64,000 bases of DNA from Chloroflexota bacterium. GTDB taxonomy: Bacteria > Chloroflexota > Limnocylindria > Limnocylindrales > CSP1-4. Both the position numbers and the translations under genes were made by a program. Shown here one piece after another: positions 51,063 through 59,732 of this stretch (positions within the stretch are counted from its first letter, which is position 1; each line of letters starts with the position of its first letter). The notes below the pieces were generated by a model. The model did not search any database and had not been told where the DNA came from. It saw nothing but the letters and a program-made list of their open reading frames with translations. The stretch spans positions 310,001 to 374,000 of the forward strand of contig CANJLL010000001.1 of the NCBI GenBank assembly GCA_947475545.1, given 5' to 3'.

Positions 51063-51067
51063 CGACG

Positions 51068-52039
51068 GTGATCGCTCCTTCGCGCCTCCGCGCCTCCCTC
51101 CAGCCCGTGGACCGGCTCCTGGTGCTCGCCGTGGGCGCCTACGCCCTCCTGCTGGCTGGGTTGATGGCCGCCCATGGGGTCGCCCTCACCGCGGATGTCG
51201 CGGCGGTGGCCGTCGGCCTCGTCCTCGTTCTCGCGGTGCGCCTCGTCCCGGCGCTGTCGGGCCGGCTCCCGGAGCTGGCGCGGGAGCTGCTGCCGCTGGC
51301 GGTGCTCTTCCTGGCCTATGAGCTCATGCGCGGCTACACGTCGGCGGGCGTCGGCGACGTCCATATCACCGACGTCATCGCCGTCGAGCGCGCCCTGTTC
51401 CTCGGCAACCTGCCGACGCAGGTGCTCCAGCACCTCTTCCACCAGCCCACCGGCCGTGATCCACTGGCCATGGCGGCCACCATCTTCTACGTCCTCCACT
51501 TCGGCCTGCCGTTCGCCGTGGGCGTGCTCCTGTGGGCGCGGCGGCGAACGGCCTTCCACGACTTCATCGCGGCCCTGACGATCCTGTCGATCGCGGGCTT
51601 CGCGACCTACCTGTTCCTGCCCGTCGCCCCGCCCTGGTATGCGGCCGAAGTCGGCGCGCTGCCGCCGACCGCCGCCGGGCCGGCGTTGGAGTACCTGAAG
51701 GCCCAGGGTGTCAGCGATCTCGCCTCGCTTGTTGGGCTCGACGGCTCGGGTGCCTTCCGGTTTGCCATCCACGACGTCAACCCCAACCTGGTCGGCGCCT
51801 TCCCATCGCTCCACGCGGGCTACCCGATGCTCGCGTTTCTGCTCCTGCGGCGCAGCTTCGGGCGACGCGCCTGGCTCGCGCTGGTGTACGCGCTGGCGGT
51901 CTGGCTGTCCATCGTGTATCTCGCTGACCACTACGTCGTGGACGTGATCGGCGGGGTGGCCTATGCGTCGGCGGCCGCGTGGCTGGTGTCGCGGTTGGGG
52001 CTGACTCGCCCAGCCGCTCCGGCGATCCCCCGGGCCTGA
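51068..52039 (+). CDS. PAP2-like phosphatase / inositol-phosphorylceramide-synthase-like membrane protein
   Basis: A 323-residue protein with about seven transmembrane helices. The PAP2 signature is seen as AFPSLHAGYPM near residues 244-254 and YLADHYVVDVIGG near 284-296, with the catalytic His pair. A long extracytoplasmic loop with PVAPPWYAAEVG before it resembles the AUR1/IPC-synthase branch that transfers or removes lipid phosphate head groups. The substrate is unknown. GTG start, 5 nt after rpe; overlaps dtd by TGATG. Confidence 0.87.
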   Translation: MIAPSRLRASLQPVDRLLVLAVGAYALLLAGLMAAHGVALTADVAAVAVGLVLVLAVRLVPALSGRLPELARELLPLAVLFLAYELMRGYTSAGVGDVHITDVIAVERALFLGNLPTQVLQHLFHQPTGRDPLAMAATIFYVLHFGLPFAVGVLLWARRRTAFHDFIAALTILSIAGFATYLFLPVAPPWYAAEVGALPPTAAGPALEYLKAQGVSDLASLVGLDGSGAFRFAIHDVNPNLVGAFPSLHAGYPMLAFLLLRRSFGRRAWLALVYALAVWLSIVYLADHYVVDVIGGVAYASAAAWLVSRLGLTRPAAPAIPRA

Positions 52040-52485
52040 TGCGGCTCCTGCTCCAGCGCATCTCGCGGGCCGAGGTGCGCATCGCGGGCGAGGTGGTGGG
52101 CGCGTCGGGACCCGGTCTCCTCATCCTGGTGGGGATCGGCCCGTCCGATGACGCGGCGCTGGCAGACGTCATGGCGCAGCGCATGGCCGATCTCCGGATC
52201 TTCAACGACGAGCAGGGCAAGACGAACCGGTCGATCGTCGAGACAGGGGGGAGCGCCCTCGTCGTCAGCCAGTTCACGCTGTACGCCGACACGCGGCGCG
52301 GTCGCCGGCCGGGCTTCGGCGATGCCGCGGCGCCGGACCTCGCGGAGCGGCTCTACGGGCGGCTGGTGGAGTCGATCCGCGGACTGGGGATCAGCGTGGC
52401 CACCGGCCGGTTCGGCCACGCGATGGAGGTGGAGCTGGTCAACGACGGACCCTTCACCATCTGGCTCGACAGCGAGGTCCGGTGA
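52039..52485 (+). CDS. dtd: D-aminoacyl-tRNA deacylase
   Basis: A 148-residue enzyme that hydrolyses D-amino acids from tRNA. It starts MRLLLQRISRAEVRI. The two active-site motifs are LVVSQFTLYAD near residues 74-84 and NDGPFTIWLDS near 135-145, the SQFTL and NxGPxT signatures. The length is typical. It is followed at once by the rpmB terminator on the other strand. Confidence 0.96.
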   Translation: MRLLLQRISRAEVRIAGEVVGASGPGLLILVGIGPSDDAALADVMAQRMADLRIFNDEQGKTNRSIVETGGSALVVSQFTLYADTRRGRRPGFGDAAAPDLAERLYGRLVESIRGLGISVATGRFGHAMEVELVNDGPFTIWLDSEVR

Positions 52486-52488
52486 ATC

Positions 52489-52514
52489 GAAAAGGCGCCG
52501 CAGACGCGGCGCCT
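52489..52514 (-). terminator. Intrinsic terminator of rpmB
   Basis: AGGCGCCGC (52493-52501) and its exact inverted copy GCGGCGCCT (52506-52514) enclose a 4-nt loop. Read on the minus strand the 9-bp stem ends in TTTT. It lies 37 nt past the rpmB stop and is the best intrinsic terminator in the window. Confidence 0.8.
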
Positions 52515-52550
52515 CTGGGATCTGGGCCGGGATGGATGTCCCGGGCCGGG

Positions 52551-52748
52551 CTACCTGGCGGACTTGCTCCGCGTGCGCTGGCAGCGCGTGCAGATCAGCG
52601 CCTTGACGGAGACGCCCTTCTCGACGATGACGCCGGGCTGGAGGTTGGGCTGGCAGCGTCGATGTGTTCTGACGCGGTTCATGCCCGACGACTGCGGGTT
52701 GAAGCCGCCCATCGAGACCTTGCCGCAGATCGCGCAGGAACGGGCCAT
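52551..52748 (-). CDS. rpmB: 50S ribosomal protein bL28
   Basis: A 65-residue ribosomal protein. It begins MARSCAICGKVSMGG, followed by VRTHRRCQPNLQP and CTRCQRTRSK. Two CxxC pairs (CAIC, CTRC) suggest the zinc-binding form of bL28. ATG 52748 has GAGGA 4 nt upstream. It is transcribed against its neighbours, exactly as rpmB lies opposite asp23-fakA in Bacillus. Confidence 0.95.
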   Translation of the reverse strand: MARSCAICGKVSMGGFNPQSSGMNRVRTHRRCQPNLQPGVIVEKGVSVKALICTRCQRTRSKSAR

Positions 52749-52809
52749 TGGGTCCTCAGGTTTGGTGCAGGCACAATGCACGGACCCATGCCGGGGCCGA
52801 GCGGGGGCG

Positions 52810-52815
52810 TATAGT
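52810..52815 (+). promoter_or_regulatory. -10 hexamer TATAGT for asp23-fakA
   Basis: TATAGT implies a start near 52822 and a leader of about 57 nt. A GAGGA at 52864-52868 lies 10 nt before the GTG at 52879. Confidence 0.5.
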
Positions 52816-52878
52816 ACCACGCGAGCCCGGGCCACAACCCGGACTTCGCCAGCCAAACGCCCTGAGGACGCCGCCCGC

Positions 52879-53304
52879 GTGCCCACCGAACAGCCAGCCG
52901 GACGGTTGCTCGTCTCGCGCCGCGCCATTGCCGACATCGTCCGCAACGCGACCCTCGGATCGTACGGTGTAGCGGGCTTCGCGGCCGGCTTCCCCGAGCG
53001 CGCGCTGGGCCGCCTCGGCCTGGGCTCGCCGGGCCTGCGTCTCACGACGCGGGCTGGCGTGCTGCACGTCGACCTCTTCCTGGAGGTCGGTCACGGCCTG
53101 CCCGTGTCCGAGGTGGCACGCCAGGTGGATTCCGCGGTTCGCTATTCCGTTCGCCGAGCCCTTGGTCGCGAGGTGGGCGAGGTTGCCGTCCATGTCAACC
53201 GGCTCCGGTTTGAGACGGCCGGAGCGCCCGCAGCACCCGCCCGGATGACGGACGGGACGCCGCTCGCGGGTGACCTCGCCGGCAGCGGCACGGACGTCGC
53301 CTGA
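52879..53304 (+). CDS. Asp23/Gls24 family envelope-stress protein (YloU-like)
   Basis: A 141-residue protein. The Asp23 pattern is visible: LLVSRRAIADIVRNATLGSYGVAGF near residues 9-33, a central beta region with LHVDLFLEVGHGLPVSEVARQV, and VGEVAVHVNRLRFE near the end. Asp23 proteins lie at the membrane and affect the envelope stress response. It overlaps fakA by TGATG, the same partnership as yloU-yloV in Bacillus. The GTG start was chosen for its site and fit; a second Asp23-like gene lies at 60987. Confidence 0.88.
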   Translation: MPTEQPAGRLLVSRRAIADIVRNATLGSYGVAGFAAGFPERALGRLGLGSPGLRLTTRAGVLHVDLFLEVGHGLPVSEVARQVDSAVRYSVRRALGREVGEVAVHVNRLRFETAGAPAAPARMTDGTPLAGDLAGSGTDVA

Positions 53305-55094
53305 TGGCGCGCAAGGCCTGCGACGGGGCCGGGTTCCTCGCCGCCTTCCGCGCAGCGGTGGCCAACCTTGAGGCCAGCGTTGACGAGATCAACGCCCTGA
53401 ACGTCTACCCGGTCCCGGACGGCGACACCGGCTCCAACATGGCGGCGACCGTCCGAGCGGCCCTGGCGGAGGGAGACGCGGCGGGTCCATCTGCGCCGGT
53501 GGAGCGCGTGGCGTCGGCGATCAGCTTTGGGGCGCTGATGGGCGCCCGTGGCAACTCGGGGGTCATCACCAGCCAGATCCTGCGCGGGATGGCGGAGGGC
53601 CTCGCCACCAAGACCCGGTTCACCGGCCCGGATCTCGCGCACGCCCTGGCGAAGGGCTCGGAGGCGGCCTACCGGGCCGTGGCCCGGCCCGTGGAAGGCA
53701 CCATCCTGACCGTCATCCGCGAGGCCTCCGCCGCTGCGGTGGCGTGTGCGGATGGTGACGGCGACCTGGAGGCCGTGCTGGGGGCGGCGGTCGACGCGGC
53801 GGAGAAGGCGGTCGCCAAGACGCCGACGCTCCTGGCCATTCTGCGCGAGGCCGGCGTCGTCGATTCGGGCGGCCAGGGGCTCTTCCGACTCCTGCAGGGA
53901 GCCCAGCGCTTCCTGCAGGAGGGGAGTGGCACAGCCAGGAAGTCGGCGGCGGCGCCCCGACGGGGCGGAACGCCGGCAGCGCCGGCCCGCCAGGCGTCGA
54001 CGCTCGTCGCGCACGCTGACGAGGGCTTTGGCTACGAGACCATGTTCCTGCTCCAGGCCCGTCCCGGAGCCAGCCTCGATCTCGATGCGATCCGGACGCA
54101 CCTGGAGGGGATCGGGGAGTCGGTCCTGGTTGCCGGTGATCCGCGGGCGATCAAGGTCCATGTTCACAACGAGCGACCCGACCTGGTCATCGCCTACGGC
54201 CTTGCGCTGGGTGCCCTCAGCCGGATCAGCGTCGAGAACCTCGACGGCCAGGTCCACGACGTTCGTGAACGGCGGGCCGGCGAGTTCACACGGGCCGAAG
54301 CTGCCGATGAGGCCCCCGTCGCGGTGCTCGTCTCCGGGGGGATGACGGACAGTCCCGGCGGCGCGATGGCCGGGCCAGACCTCGAGCCCGGCGGCCGGTC
54401 GGTGGCCACGGATGCCGTGCCGGGGAGCAGCAGCGCACCCCTGCATCTGGCCGTGGTTGCCGTCGTTGCGGGCGACGGCCTCGAGGCGATCTTCCGCGAC
54501 TTCGGCGTCACGCGGATCGTACGTGGTGGCCAGACGGCCAACCCCAGCACCGGCGAGCTCCTCAAGGCGATCGAGGCCACCAATGCCCGCGAGGTCCTGC
54601 TCCTGCCCAACAACCCCAACGTGATCCTGGCCGCCCGCCAGGTGGCCGCGATGGCAGACCGCCCGGTGGAGATCGTCCCCACCCGGAACGCCGCGGAGGG
54701 CTTTGCCGCGCTGCTGGCGCTCGATCCCACGCGTGGTGCCGCCGACAACGCTGCGCAGATGACCGACAAGGCGCGGGCCATCCAGACGCTGGCCGTGACC
54801 GAGGCGGTCCGTGATTCGAGCATCGGCGGGCGCAGGGTGAAGAAGGGTCAGGTCATTGCCCTGGATCCAGACGACGGACTGGTCGCCGTCGACAACGATG
54901 CGCATCGCTGCGTGACGGCGGCCGTTGCCACCCTCAATCCCGGCTACGAGCTGCTGACCATCTACTACGGCGACGGCGCGGGCCTGGCGGATGCGGAGGA
55001 GCTCGCGCACGCCCTCGGCGGCGACGGCCGCGTGGAGGTCCAGGTCGTCCACGGCGGCCAGCCGTACTACCGATACCTGGTCGCGGCCGAATAG
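53304..55094 (+). CDS. fakA: Fatty acid kinase catalytic subunit-like (DAK/FakA, YloV family)
   Basis: A 596-residue protein expected to phosphorylate exogenous fatty acids with a FakB (DegV) partner. The DhaL-type nucleotide domain has NVYPVPDGDTGSNM at residues 33-46 with the Mg-binding Asp residues, and MGARGNSGVITSQILRG near 79-95. GVVDSGGQGL near 185-194 follows. The C-terminal half (DUF1949/FakA C-terminal) contains LLPNNPNVILAARQV and VVHGGQPYYRYL. A Gly/Ala-rich linker lies near 330-375. ATG overlapping asp23. No fakB is nearby. Confidence 0.93.
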   Translation: MARKACDGAGFLAAFRAAVANLEASVDEINALNVYPVPDGDTGSNMAATVRAALAEGDAAGPSAPVERVASAISFGALMGARGNSGVITSQILRGMAEGLATKTRFTGPDLAHALAKGSEAAYRAVARPVEGTILTVIREASAAAVACADGDGDLEAVLGAAVDAAEKAVAKTPTLLAILREAGVVDSGGQGLFRLLQGAQRFLQEGSGTARKSAAAPRRGGTPAAPARQASTLVAHADEGFGYETMFLLQARPGASLDLDAIRTHLEGIGESVLVAGDPRAIKVHVHNERPDLVIAYGLALGALSRISVENLDGQVHDVRERRAGEFTRAEAADEAPVAVLVSGGMTDSPGGAMAGPDLEPGGRSVATDAVPGSSSAPLHLAVVAVVAGDGLEAIFRDFGVTRIVRGGQTANPSTGELLKAIEATNAREVLLLPNNPNVILAARQVAAMADRPVEIVPTRNAAEGFAALLALDPTRGAADNAAQMTDKARAIQTLAVTEAVRDSSIGGRRVKKGQVIALDPDDGLVAVDNDAHRCVTAAVATLNPGYELLTIYYGDGAGLADAEELAHALGGDGRVEVQVVHGGQPYYRYLVAAE

Positions 55095-55096
55095 GC

Positions 55097-57352
55097 GTGA
55101 TCCCACCGGGCGGCCGCCCCCGGAGCGCCGCGGGCTCGCCGCGGGCCACCCGCCCTCGTCCTGCCACGATCCCTGCGGCTCCGCCGCCGACAGACCCCGC
55201 GGAGCTGCTCCGCACCGAGCTCGGCGCATCCGGGCTCGCGGCGGCGGCCGTGTTGCGGCGCGCCGGCCGGCGCCTGGGGCTGCGGACCATGCGCGACCTC
55301 CTCTTCCACCTGCCGAGGCGCTACGACGACCTGCGCGAGCTGTACCGGCTGGGCGACCTTGGCTGGGTAGCTGATGGCACGGTCGTCTCCGCCAGAGTGC
55401 GGGTCTCCGTCCTTCGCGTGGAACCCACCTTCCGGCGGCGAGTGCAGCGGACGCTGGCCACGCTGGAGGACGAGACGGGCAGCGCCGAGGCCACCTGGTT
55501 CGGGCGTCGCTTCATCGAACGCCGGCTCCATCCGGGCGATTCCGTGGTGGTCAGTGGCAAGCTCCGCCGGTTCGGGCGGCGGATCACCTTCGACAATCCC
55601 GAGTTTCAGCTGGACGACGGCACCGCTCTGCTGCACGCGGGCCGGATCGTGCCGGTCTATCCGCTCACGGCCGGGCTGACCGCGGCCCGCCTCCGTTCCG
55701 CGATGCGCGAGGCGCTCGATCGGGCGGGCCGCCAGTACCCGGACTACCTGCCTGACTCTCTGCGTGCCGCCGAGGACCTGCCACCGATCGGGACGGCACT
55801 CGAGGATGCCCACTACCCATCCACGTTCGAGGGCCGTGACGCGGCGTTGCGCCGGCTGGCCTTCGATGAGCTCCTCGCCCTCCAGCTGGGCATGGTGGCG
55901 CGGCGGCGCCAGCGGACCCAGGAGCCCGCACGGCGGCTCATGGTCGATGACGCGGCGGCGAGCGCGCTGCGGGATGGCCTCGCGGCTTCCTTGTCGGCGT
56001 CCGTTGGGCGACCCGTTGACCTGACGCCTGACCAGGCAGAGGCCGTGACCCAGGTCCGGGCGGAGCTCGCCGGGAGCGCCCCCATGCTGCGGCTCCTGCA
56101 GGGTGACGTGGGTTCCGGCAAGACCGCGGTGGCCGCCTACGCGCTGGGGATCGCCGCCGCCGCCGGTGCCCAGGGTGTGCTGCTGGCGCCGACGGATCTC
56201 CTCGCGCGTCAGCATGCGGCCACGCTGGCCCGCCTCCTGGAGCCGGTCGGCCTGCCGGTGACGCTGTTGACCGGATCACTCTCCGCGGCAGGCGCCAGGC
56301 ATGCCCTGGAGGCCATCGCCGGCGGCCAGGCGCAGGTGATCGTCGGGACCCACGCGCTGATCCAGGATCGCGTCCGGTTCGCGAACCTCGCGCTGGCCGT
56401 GATCGACGAGCAACACCGCTTCGGCGTGGAGCAGCGTGGCCAGCTGGAGGCGAAAGCGGCCGGCCAGACCCCCCACATCCTGCTGATGACGGCCACGCCC
56501 ATCCCGAGGACCCTTGGCCAGGTGCTCTACGCGGACCTGGACGTCTCCACGCTCAAGACGCCGCCCGCGGGGCGGATCAGGGTCAAGACGGGGATCAAGG
56601 CCTCGCGTGACCTGGCCAGCACCTGGGACTGGGTCCGCCACGAGGCGGCGGAGGGACACCGGACCTTCGTGGTGGTCCCCCTGATCACGCCATCGGACGA
56701 TCCCGCCGCGGACGCGACCGATGATCTGGCCGAGCCGATCGTCGCCGCCGAGACCGAGGCAGCACGGCTCCGTGAGTTGCTCGCACCGCTTCGCGTGGGC
56801 CTGGTCCATGGACGGCTCAAGGCCGCCGACCGGGACGCGGAGATGAGTCGGTTCCGGGACGGCGAGCTGGATGTCCTGGTGGGCACTACCGTTGTCGAGG
56901 TCGGGGTGGATGTGCGCGAGGCGACGATGATGATCATCGAGGGGGCGGACCGGTTCGGGCTGGCCCAGCTCCACCAGCTGCGTGGGCGGGTGGGGCGCGG
57001 AACGGCGGCCTCGTATTGCGTGCTCGTCTCCGACTCGGATGATGAGGTCGCCCAGGCTCGGTTGAAGGCGGTGGTGGAGCTCCACGACGGCTTCGCCCTG
57101 GCCGAGCGTGACTTCGAGCTGCGTCGCGAAGGGAACGTGCTGGGCCTGGTCCAGAGTGGCCTGCCGCGCCTCCGCGTGGCCTCGCTCCAGCGCGAGGAGC
57201 ATCGAGCCCTCGCCACAGCGGCGCGCCGCTACGCCGAGTCGCTCCTGGATTCGGCCGGCAACCTGACTCCTGGCCACCTGGAGCTGGACGACGAGCTCCG
57301 CCACGGCTGGCTGGCGGCGGTGGCGTCGGGCGAGCCGACGGGGGCGGCCTGA
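55097..57352 (+). CDS. recG: ATP-dependent DNA helicase RecG
   Basis: A 751-residue helicase that reverses stalled forks and resolves branched DNA. After a Pro/Arg-rich leader of about 30 residues comes the wedge (OB) domain with MRDLLFHLPRRYDDL. The helicase core has Walker A GDVGSGKTAVA near 335-345, DEQHRFGVEQR near 437-447, LMTATPIPRTL and GTTVVEVGVDVREATMMII, then QLHQLRGRVGRG. RecG-specific AERDFELRREGNVLG follows. GTG start 2 nt after fakA. The order fakA-recG-plsX is shared with Firmicutes. Confidence 0.96.
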   Translation: MIPPGGRPRSAAGSPRATRPRPATIPAAPPPTDPAELLRTELGASGLAAAAVLRRAGRRLGLRTMRDLLFHLPRRYDDLRELYRLGDLGWVADGTVVSARVRVSVLRVEPTFRRRVQRTLATLEDETGSAEATWFGRRFIERRLHPGDSVVVSGKLRRFGRRITFDNPEFQLDDGTALLHAGRIVPVYPLTAGLTAARLRSAMREALDRAGRQYPDYLPDSLRAAEDLPPIGTALEDAHYPSTFEGRDAALRRLAFDELLALQLGMVARRRQRTQEPARRLMVDDAAASALRDGLAASLSASVGRPVDLTPDQAEAVTQVRAELAGSAPMLRLLQGDVGSGKTAVAAYALGIAAAAGAQGVLLAPTDLLARQHAATLARLLEPVGLPVTLLTGSLSAAGARHALEAIAGGQAQVIVGTHALIQDRVRFANLALAVIDEQHRFGVEQRGQLEAKAAGQTPHILLMTATPIPRTLGQVLYADLDVSTLKTPPAGRIRVKTGIKASRDLASTWDWVRHEAAEGHRTFVVVPLITPSDDPAADATDDLAEPIVAAETEAARLRELLAPLRVGLVHGRLKAADRDAEMSRFRDGELDVLVGTTVVEVGVDVREATMMIIEGADRFGLAQLHQLRGRVGRGTAASYCVLVSDSDDEVAQARLKAVVELHDGFALAERDFELRREGNVLGLVQSGLPRLRVASLQREEHRALATAARRYAESLLDSAGNLTPGHLELDDELRHGWLAAVASGEPTGAA

Positions 57353-57945
57353 TGGTGGCGGACGCGGGTCGCGTGATCGCGGGCAGGGCGAAGGGGATGC
57401 GGCTGCGCGCACCAGGCGAAGGGACGCGGCCAATGGGGGACCGCGTGAAGCAGACGCTCTTCGCGATCCTGGAGCCCGCACTCCGGGGCGCCACCGTGGT
57501 TGACCTCTTCGCAGGCAGCGGTTCGGGCGGCGTGGAGGCCCTCTCGCGCGGTGCCGCTGCCGCCTGGTTCGTGGAGAAGGATGCCGGCGCCTGCCGCGTG
57601 ATCGCCGAAAACCTGGAGCGAACGGGTCTCGGTGGCGCGTCGGTCCACGTCATCCGCGCGGATGCGACCGACTGGCTGTCGCGGGTCGGGCGGGATGCGG
57701 CTCCCTTCGACGTGGTCCTGGTCGATCCGCCATACGCACAGCCCGAGCTGCTCGAGGCGGTCCTCCGACGCCTCGGCGACCCGGCGGCCGCCCTGCTGCG
57801 GGAGGGCAGCATCGTGGTCGCGAAACACTTCTGGCGGACGCCGCCGCCGGACCGGAGCGGGCTGCTAGCATCCGATCGGGTGCGGCGGTTCGGCGAGACC
57901 GCCCTCACCTTCTATCGTCAGCAGCCCACGGACGGGGAGGGATGA
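57352..57945 (+). CDS. rsmD: 16S rRNA (guanine966-N2)-methyltransferase RsmD
   Basis: A 197-residue SAM enzyme methylating G966 of 16S rRNA. It starts RVIAGRAKGMRLRAP, then GDRVKQTLFAIL, the SAM-binding VVDLFAGSGSGGVEALSRGA near residues 49-68 and the catalytic VLVDPPYA near 122-129. ATG overlaps the recG stop (TGATG), and the gene overlaps coaD (ATGA). The rsmD-coaD pair is widespread. Confidence 0.95.
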   Translation: MVADAGRVIAGRAKGMRLRAPGEGTRPMGDRVKQTLFAILEPALRGATVVDLFAGSGSGGVEALSRGAAAAWFVEKDAGACRVIAENLERTGLGGASVHVIRADATDWLSRVGRDAAPFDVVLVDPPYAQPELLEAVLRRLGDPAAALLREGSIVVAKHFWRTPPPDRSGLLASDRVRRFGETALTFYRQQPTDGEG

Positions 57946-58436
57946 TGCGCGTCGCGGTCTATCCGGGCTCGTTCGATCCGGTGACCAACGGTCACCTGGA
58001 CGTCATCCGCCGCGCATCCGGAATGTTCGACCAGTTGATCGTCGCGGTGCTGCGCAACCCCAGGAAGTCGTCCCTCCTCGATCTCGATGTTCGGCTCGAC
58101 GTCCTGCGTGCGGTGTTTGTGAGCGCCGGCATCGACCGCGAACGGGTGAACGTCCAGGCATTCGAAGGCCTCACGGTCGACTTCTGCCATGCGGTCGGGG
58201 CGGACTTCATTGTCCGTGGCCTGCGGGCCATCAGCGACTTCGAGTCCGAGATGCAGCTGGCGCATAACAACCGCCGCCTGGCGCCCGATGTCGACACGGT
58301 CTTCTTCATGACCGGCGTGGAGCACGGGTTTGTGTCCTCGACGATGGTCCGCGAGATCGCCAGCTTCGGCGGCGACGTCAGCACCATGATCCCGGCGTCG
58401 GCCGTGGACGCACTCCGGGCCGCCCTGGGTCGCTAG
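57942..58436 (+). CDS. coaD: Phosphopantetheine adenylyltransferase
   Basis: A 164-residue nucleotidyltransferase making dephospho-CoA from 4'-phosphopantetheine and ATP. YPGSFDPVTNGHLDVI at residues 7-22 has the TNGH ATP-binding motif. VRGLRAISDFESEMQLAHNNRRL near 87-110 and EHGFVSSTMVREIASFGGD near 127-145 complete the active site. A GGGAGGG site overlaps the end of rsmD. It supplies CoA and hence the acyl-carrier prosthetic group used by acpP downstream. Confidence 0.96.
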   Translation: MMRVAVYPGSFDPVTNGHLDVIRRASGMFDQLIVAVLRNPRKSSLLDLDVRLDVLRAVFVSAGIDRERVNVQAFEGLTVDFCHAVGADFIVRGLRAISDFESEMQLAHNNRRLAPDVDTVFFMTGVEHGFVSSTMVREIASFGGDVSTMIPASAVDALRAALGR

Positions 58437-58453
58437 CGCGCCACCGGGCGTGT

Positions 58454-58459
58454 GATAAT
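58454..58459 (+). promoter_or_regulatory. -10 hexamer GATAAT (extended TGTGATAAT)
   Basis: GATAAT preceded by TGTG resembles an extended -10. The start would be near 58466, giving a leader of about 36 nt that ends in a strong AGGAGGG Shine-Dalgarno. Confidence 0.55.
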
Positions 58460-58487
58460 CGCCGGGAGCGCGGAGGACCGCGTTCGC

Positions 58488-58504
58488 AGGAGGGCTTCCG
58501 CATC
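58488..58504 (+). promoter_or_regulatory. Shine-Dalgarno AGGAGGG placed for an AUC start codon
   Basis: AGGAGGG at 58488-58494 is 7 nt from ATC at 58502 but 25 nt from the first conventional start, GTG 58520. The residues between (IDITFL) fit the N-terminus I expect for this family. Confidence 0.55.
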
Positions 58505-59044
58505 GACATCACCTTTCTCGTGGGACGGCTCGAGGAGCTCGTCGGGACCGGTCGCCGGCTGCCCACCACGAACATGGTCATCATCGATCGCGAGCTGGCG
58601 CTCGGGTTCATCGACGAGCTGCGCGCCGCGATCCCCGAGGAGGTCAGCGCCGCCAAGCGCATCAGCGCCGAGGGGGCGCGGATCGTGGAGAAGGCGCGCG
58701 AGGAGGCGGATCGGACCGTTGGTCGCGCCCAGGAGCAGGCCGCCTTCCTGATCGAGGAGCGCGGCCTCACGCAGGCCGCCGAGCGACAGAGCCAGGACAT
58801 CATCGCCGCCGCCCGCGCCGAGGCTGCCGAGATCCGGCGCGGCGCAGACGAGTACGCGGCCACGGTGCTGATCGGCCTGGAGGGCGACATGATCCGCACC
58901 CTGCAGAGCATCAAGAAGGGCATCGCCACGCTGGATGAGCGGCGGCTGGCGGCCGCGGCCGTGGGCTCATCGGACGGCCCCGGTGACGAGGACCTGCTCG
59001 ACGAGGATGCGGCTCCGGACGCGCCTGGCACGGGTCGCTGGTGA
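58502..59044 (+). CDS. DivIVA/ATP-synthase-b-like coiled-coil protein, probable AUC start
   Basis: A 180-residue helical protein. It starts (I)DITFLVGRLEELVGTGRR and contains long Ala/Glu/Arg coiled coils (AEGARIVEKAREEADRTV, DIIAAARAEAAEIRRGAD), ending in an acidic tail. Homologues I recall from Chloroflexota begin MDxxxLIxRLEELI and are annotated as ATPase or DivIVA-like; the function is unknown but a membrane or division scaffold is plausible. A start at ATC 58502 fits the Shine-Dalgarno; GTG 58520 would cut six conserved residues and leave a 25-nt spacing. It overlaps the next gene (GTGA). Confidence 0.75.
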   Translation: MDITFLVGRLEELVGTGRRLPTTNMVIIDRELALGFIDELRAAIPEEVSAAKRISAEGARIVEKAREEADRTVGRAQEQAAFLIEERGLTQAAERQSQDIIAAARAEAAEIRRGADEYAATVLIGLEGDMIRTLQSIKKGIATLDERRLAAAAVGSSDGPGDEDLLDEDAAPDAPGTGRW

Positions 59045-59607
59045 GCGGCCCCGTGCCCGTCCAGCCGTTGACCTGGAACGTCGCCGCCCTCCTGAGCGAG
59101 CCACCCGGCTCGACACGCGACTACGCGCTCGCGGGGGTGACCATCCCCCTCGAGGATGACCGGCGGCTGACGGACCCCATCGAGGGGACAGTTCGCTTCG
59201 TGCGCACCGGCCGCGGCATCTTCGTCCGTGCGATTCTCGCGACCGCCCTTGGCGCCGAATGCAGCCGCTGTCTTCGACCGATCGAGGTCCGGCTCGCTCT
59301 TCGCATCGACGAAGAGGTCCTGCCCTCCATCGACCTGGAGAGCGGTCAGCCCGTCAATGCCGACGCCGACCCCGACAGCGCTCGCCTGACGGATCACCAC
59401 GAACTGGAGCTGGAGATCCTCGTCCGGGAGGCGATCGATCTCGCCGAGCCGATCGCACCGGTCTGCCGGGCAGACTGCCTGGGGCTCTGCCCGACGTGCG
59501 GTGAGCGCCTGGACGAGGGGCAACACGACCACCCCCAGGAGTCCATCGATCCCCGCCTGGCGGCCCTCCAGTCGTTCCGGTTCGACGTGGAGCCCCAGAC
59601 CGAGTAG
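59041..59607 (+). CDS. DUF177 / YceD family protein
   Basis: A 188-residue protein. GAECSRCLRPIEV near residues 73-85 and CRADCLGLCPTCGERL near 143-158 give the Cys pattern typical of DUF177 proteins, and ELEILVREAIDLAEPIAPVC is the conserved approach to the second cluster. YceD is tied to 23S rRNA accumulation in plants and bacteria and almost always precedes rpmF, as here. GTG start overlapping the coiled-coil gene. The stop codon is itself part of a TAGACT hexamer that may promote rpmF. Confidence 0.92.
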   Translation: MSGPVPVQPLTWNVAALLSEPPGSTRDYALAGVTIPLEDDRRLTDPIEGTVRFVRTGRGIFVRAILATALGAECSRCLRPIEVRLALRIDEEVLPSIDLESGQPVNADADPDSARLTDHHELELEILVREAIDLAEPIAPVCRADCLGLCPTCGERLDEGQHDHPQESIDPRLAALQSFRFDVEPQTE

Positions 59608-59610
59608 ACT
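59605..59610 (+). promoter_or_regulatory. Possible internal -10 TAGACT overlapping the DUF177 stop codon
   Basis: The TAG stop of the DUF177 gene is the first half of TAGACT. A start near 59617 would give rpmF a leader of about 115 nt. Confidence 0.3.
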
Positions 59611-59732
59611 CCCGCCCGTCCCCATAACGCGACACGGCGCCCCGGCTCGTCCGGCGACCGACGCCGAATACACAGGACCATCCGCCCGGCGGCTCCGCGG
59701 AGCCGCCGACCGCGAAAGGAGCAACAGCAACC

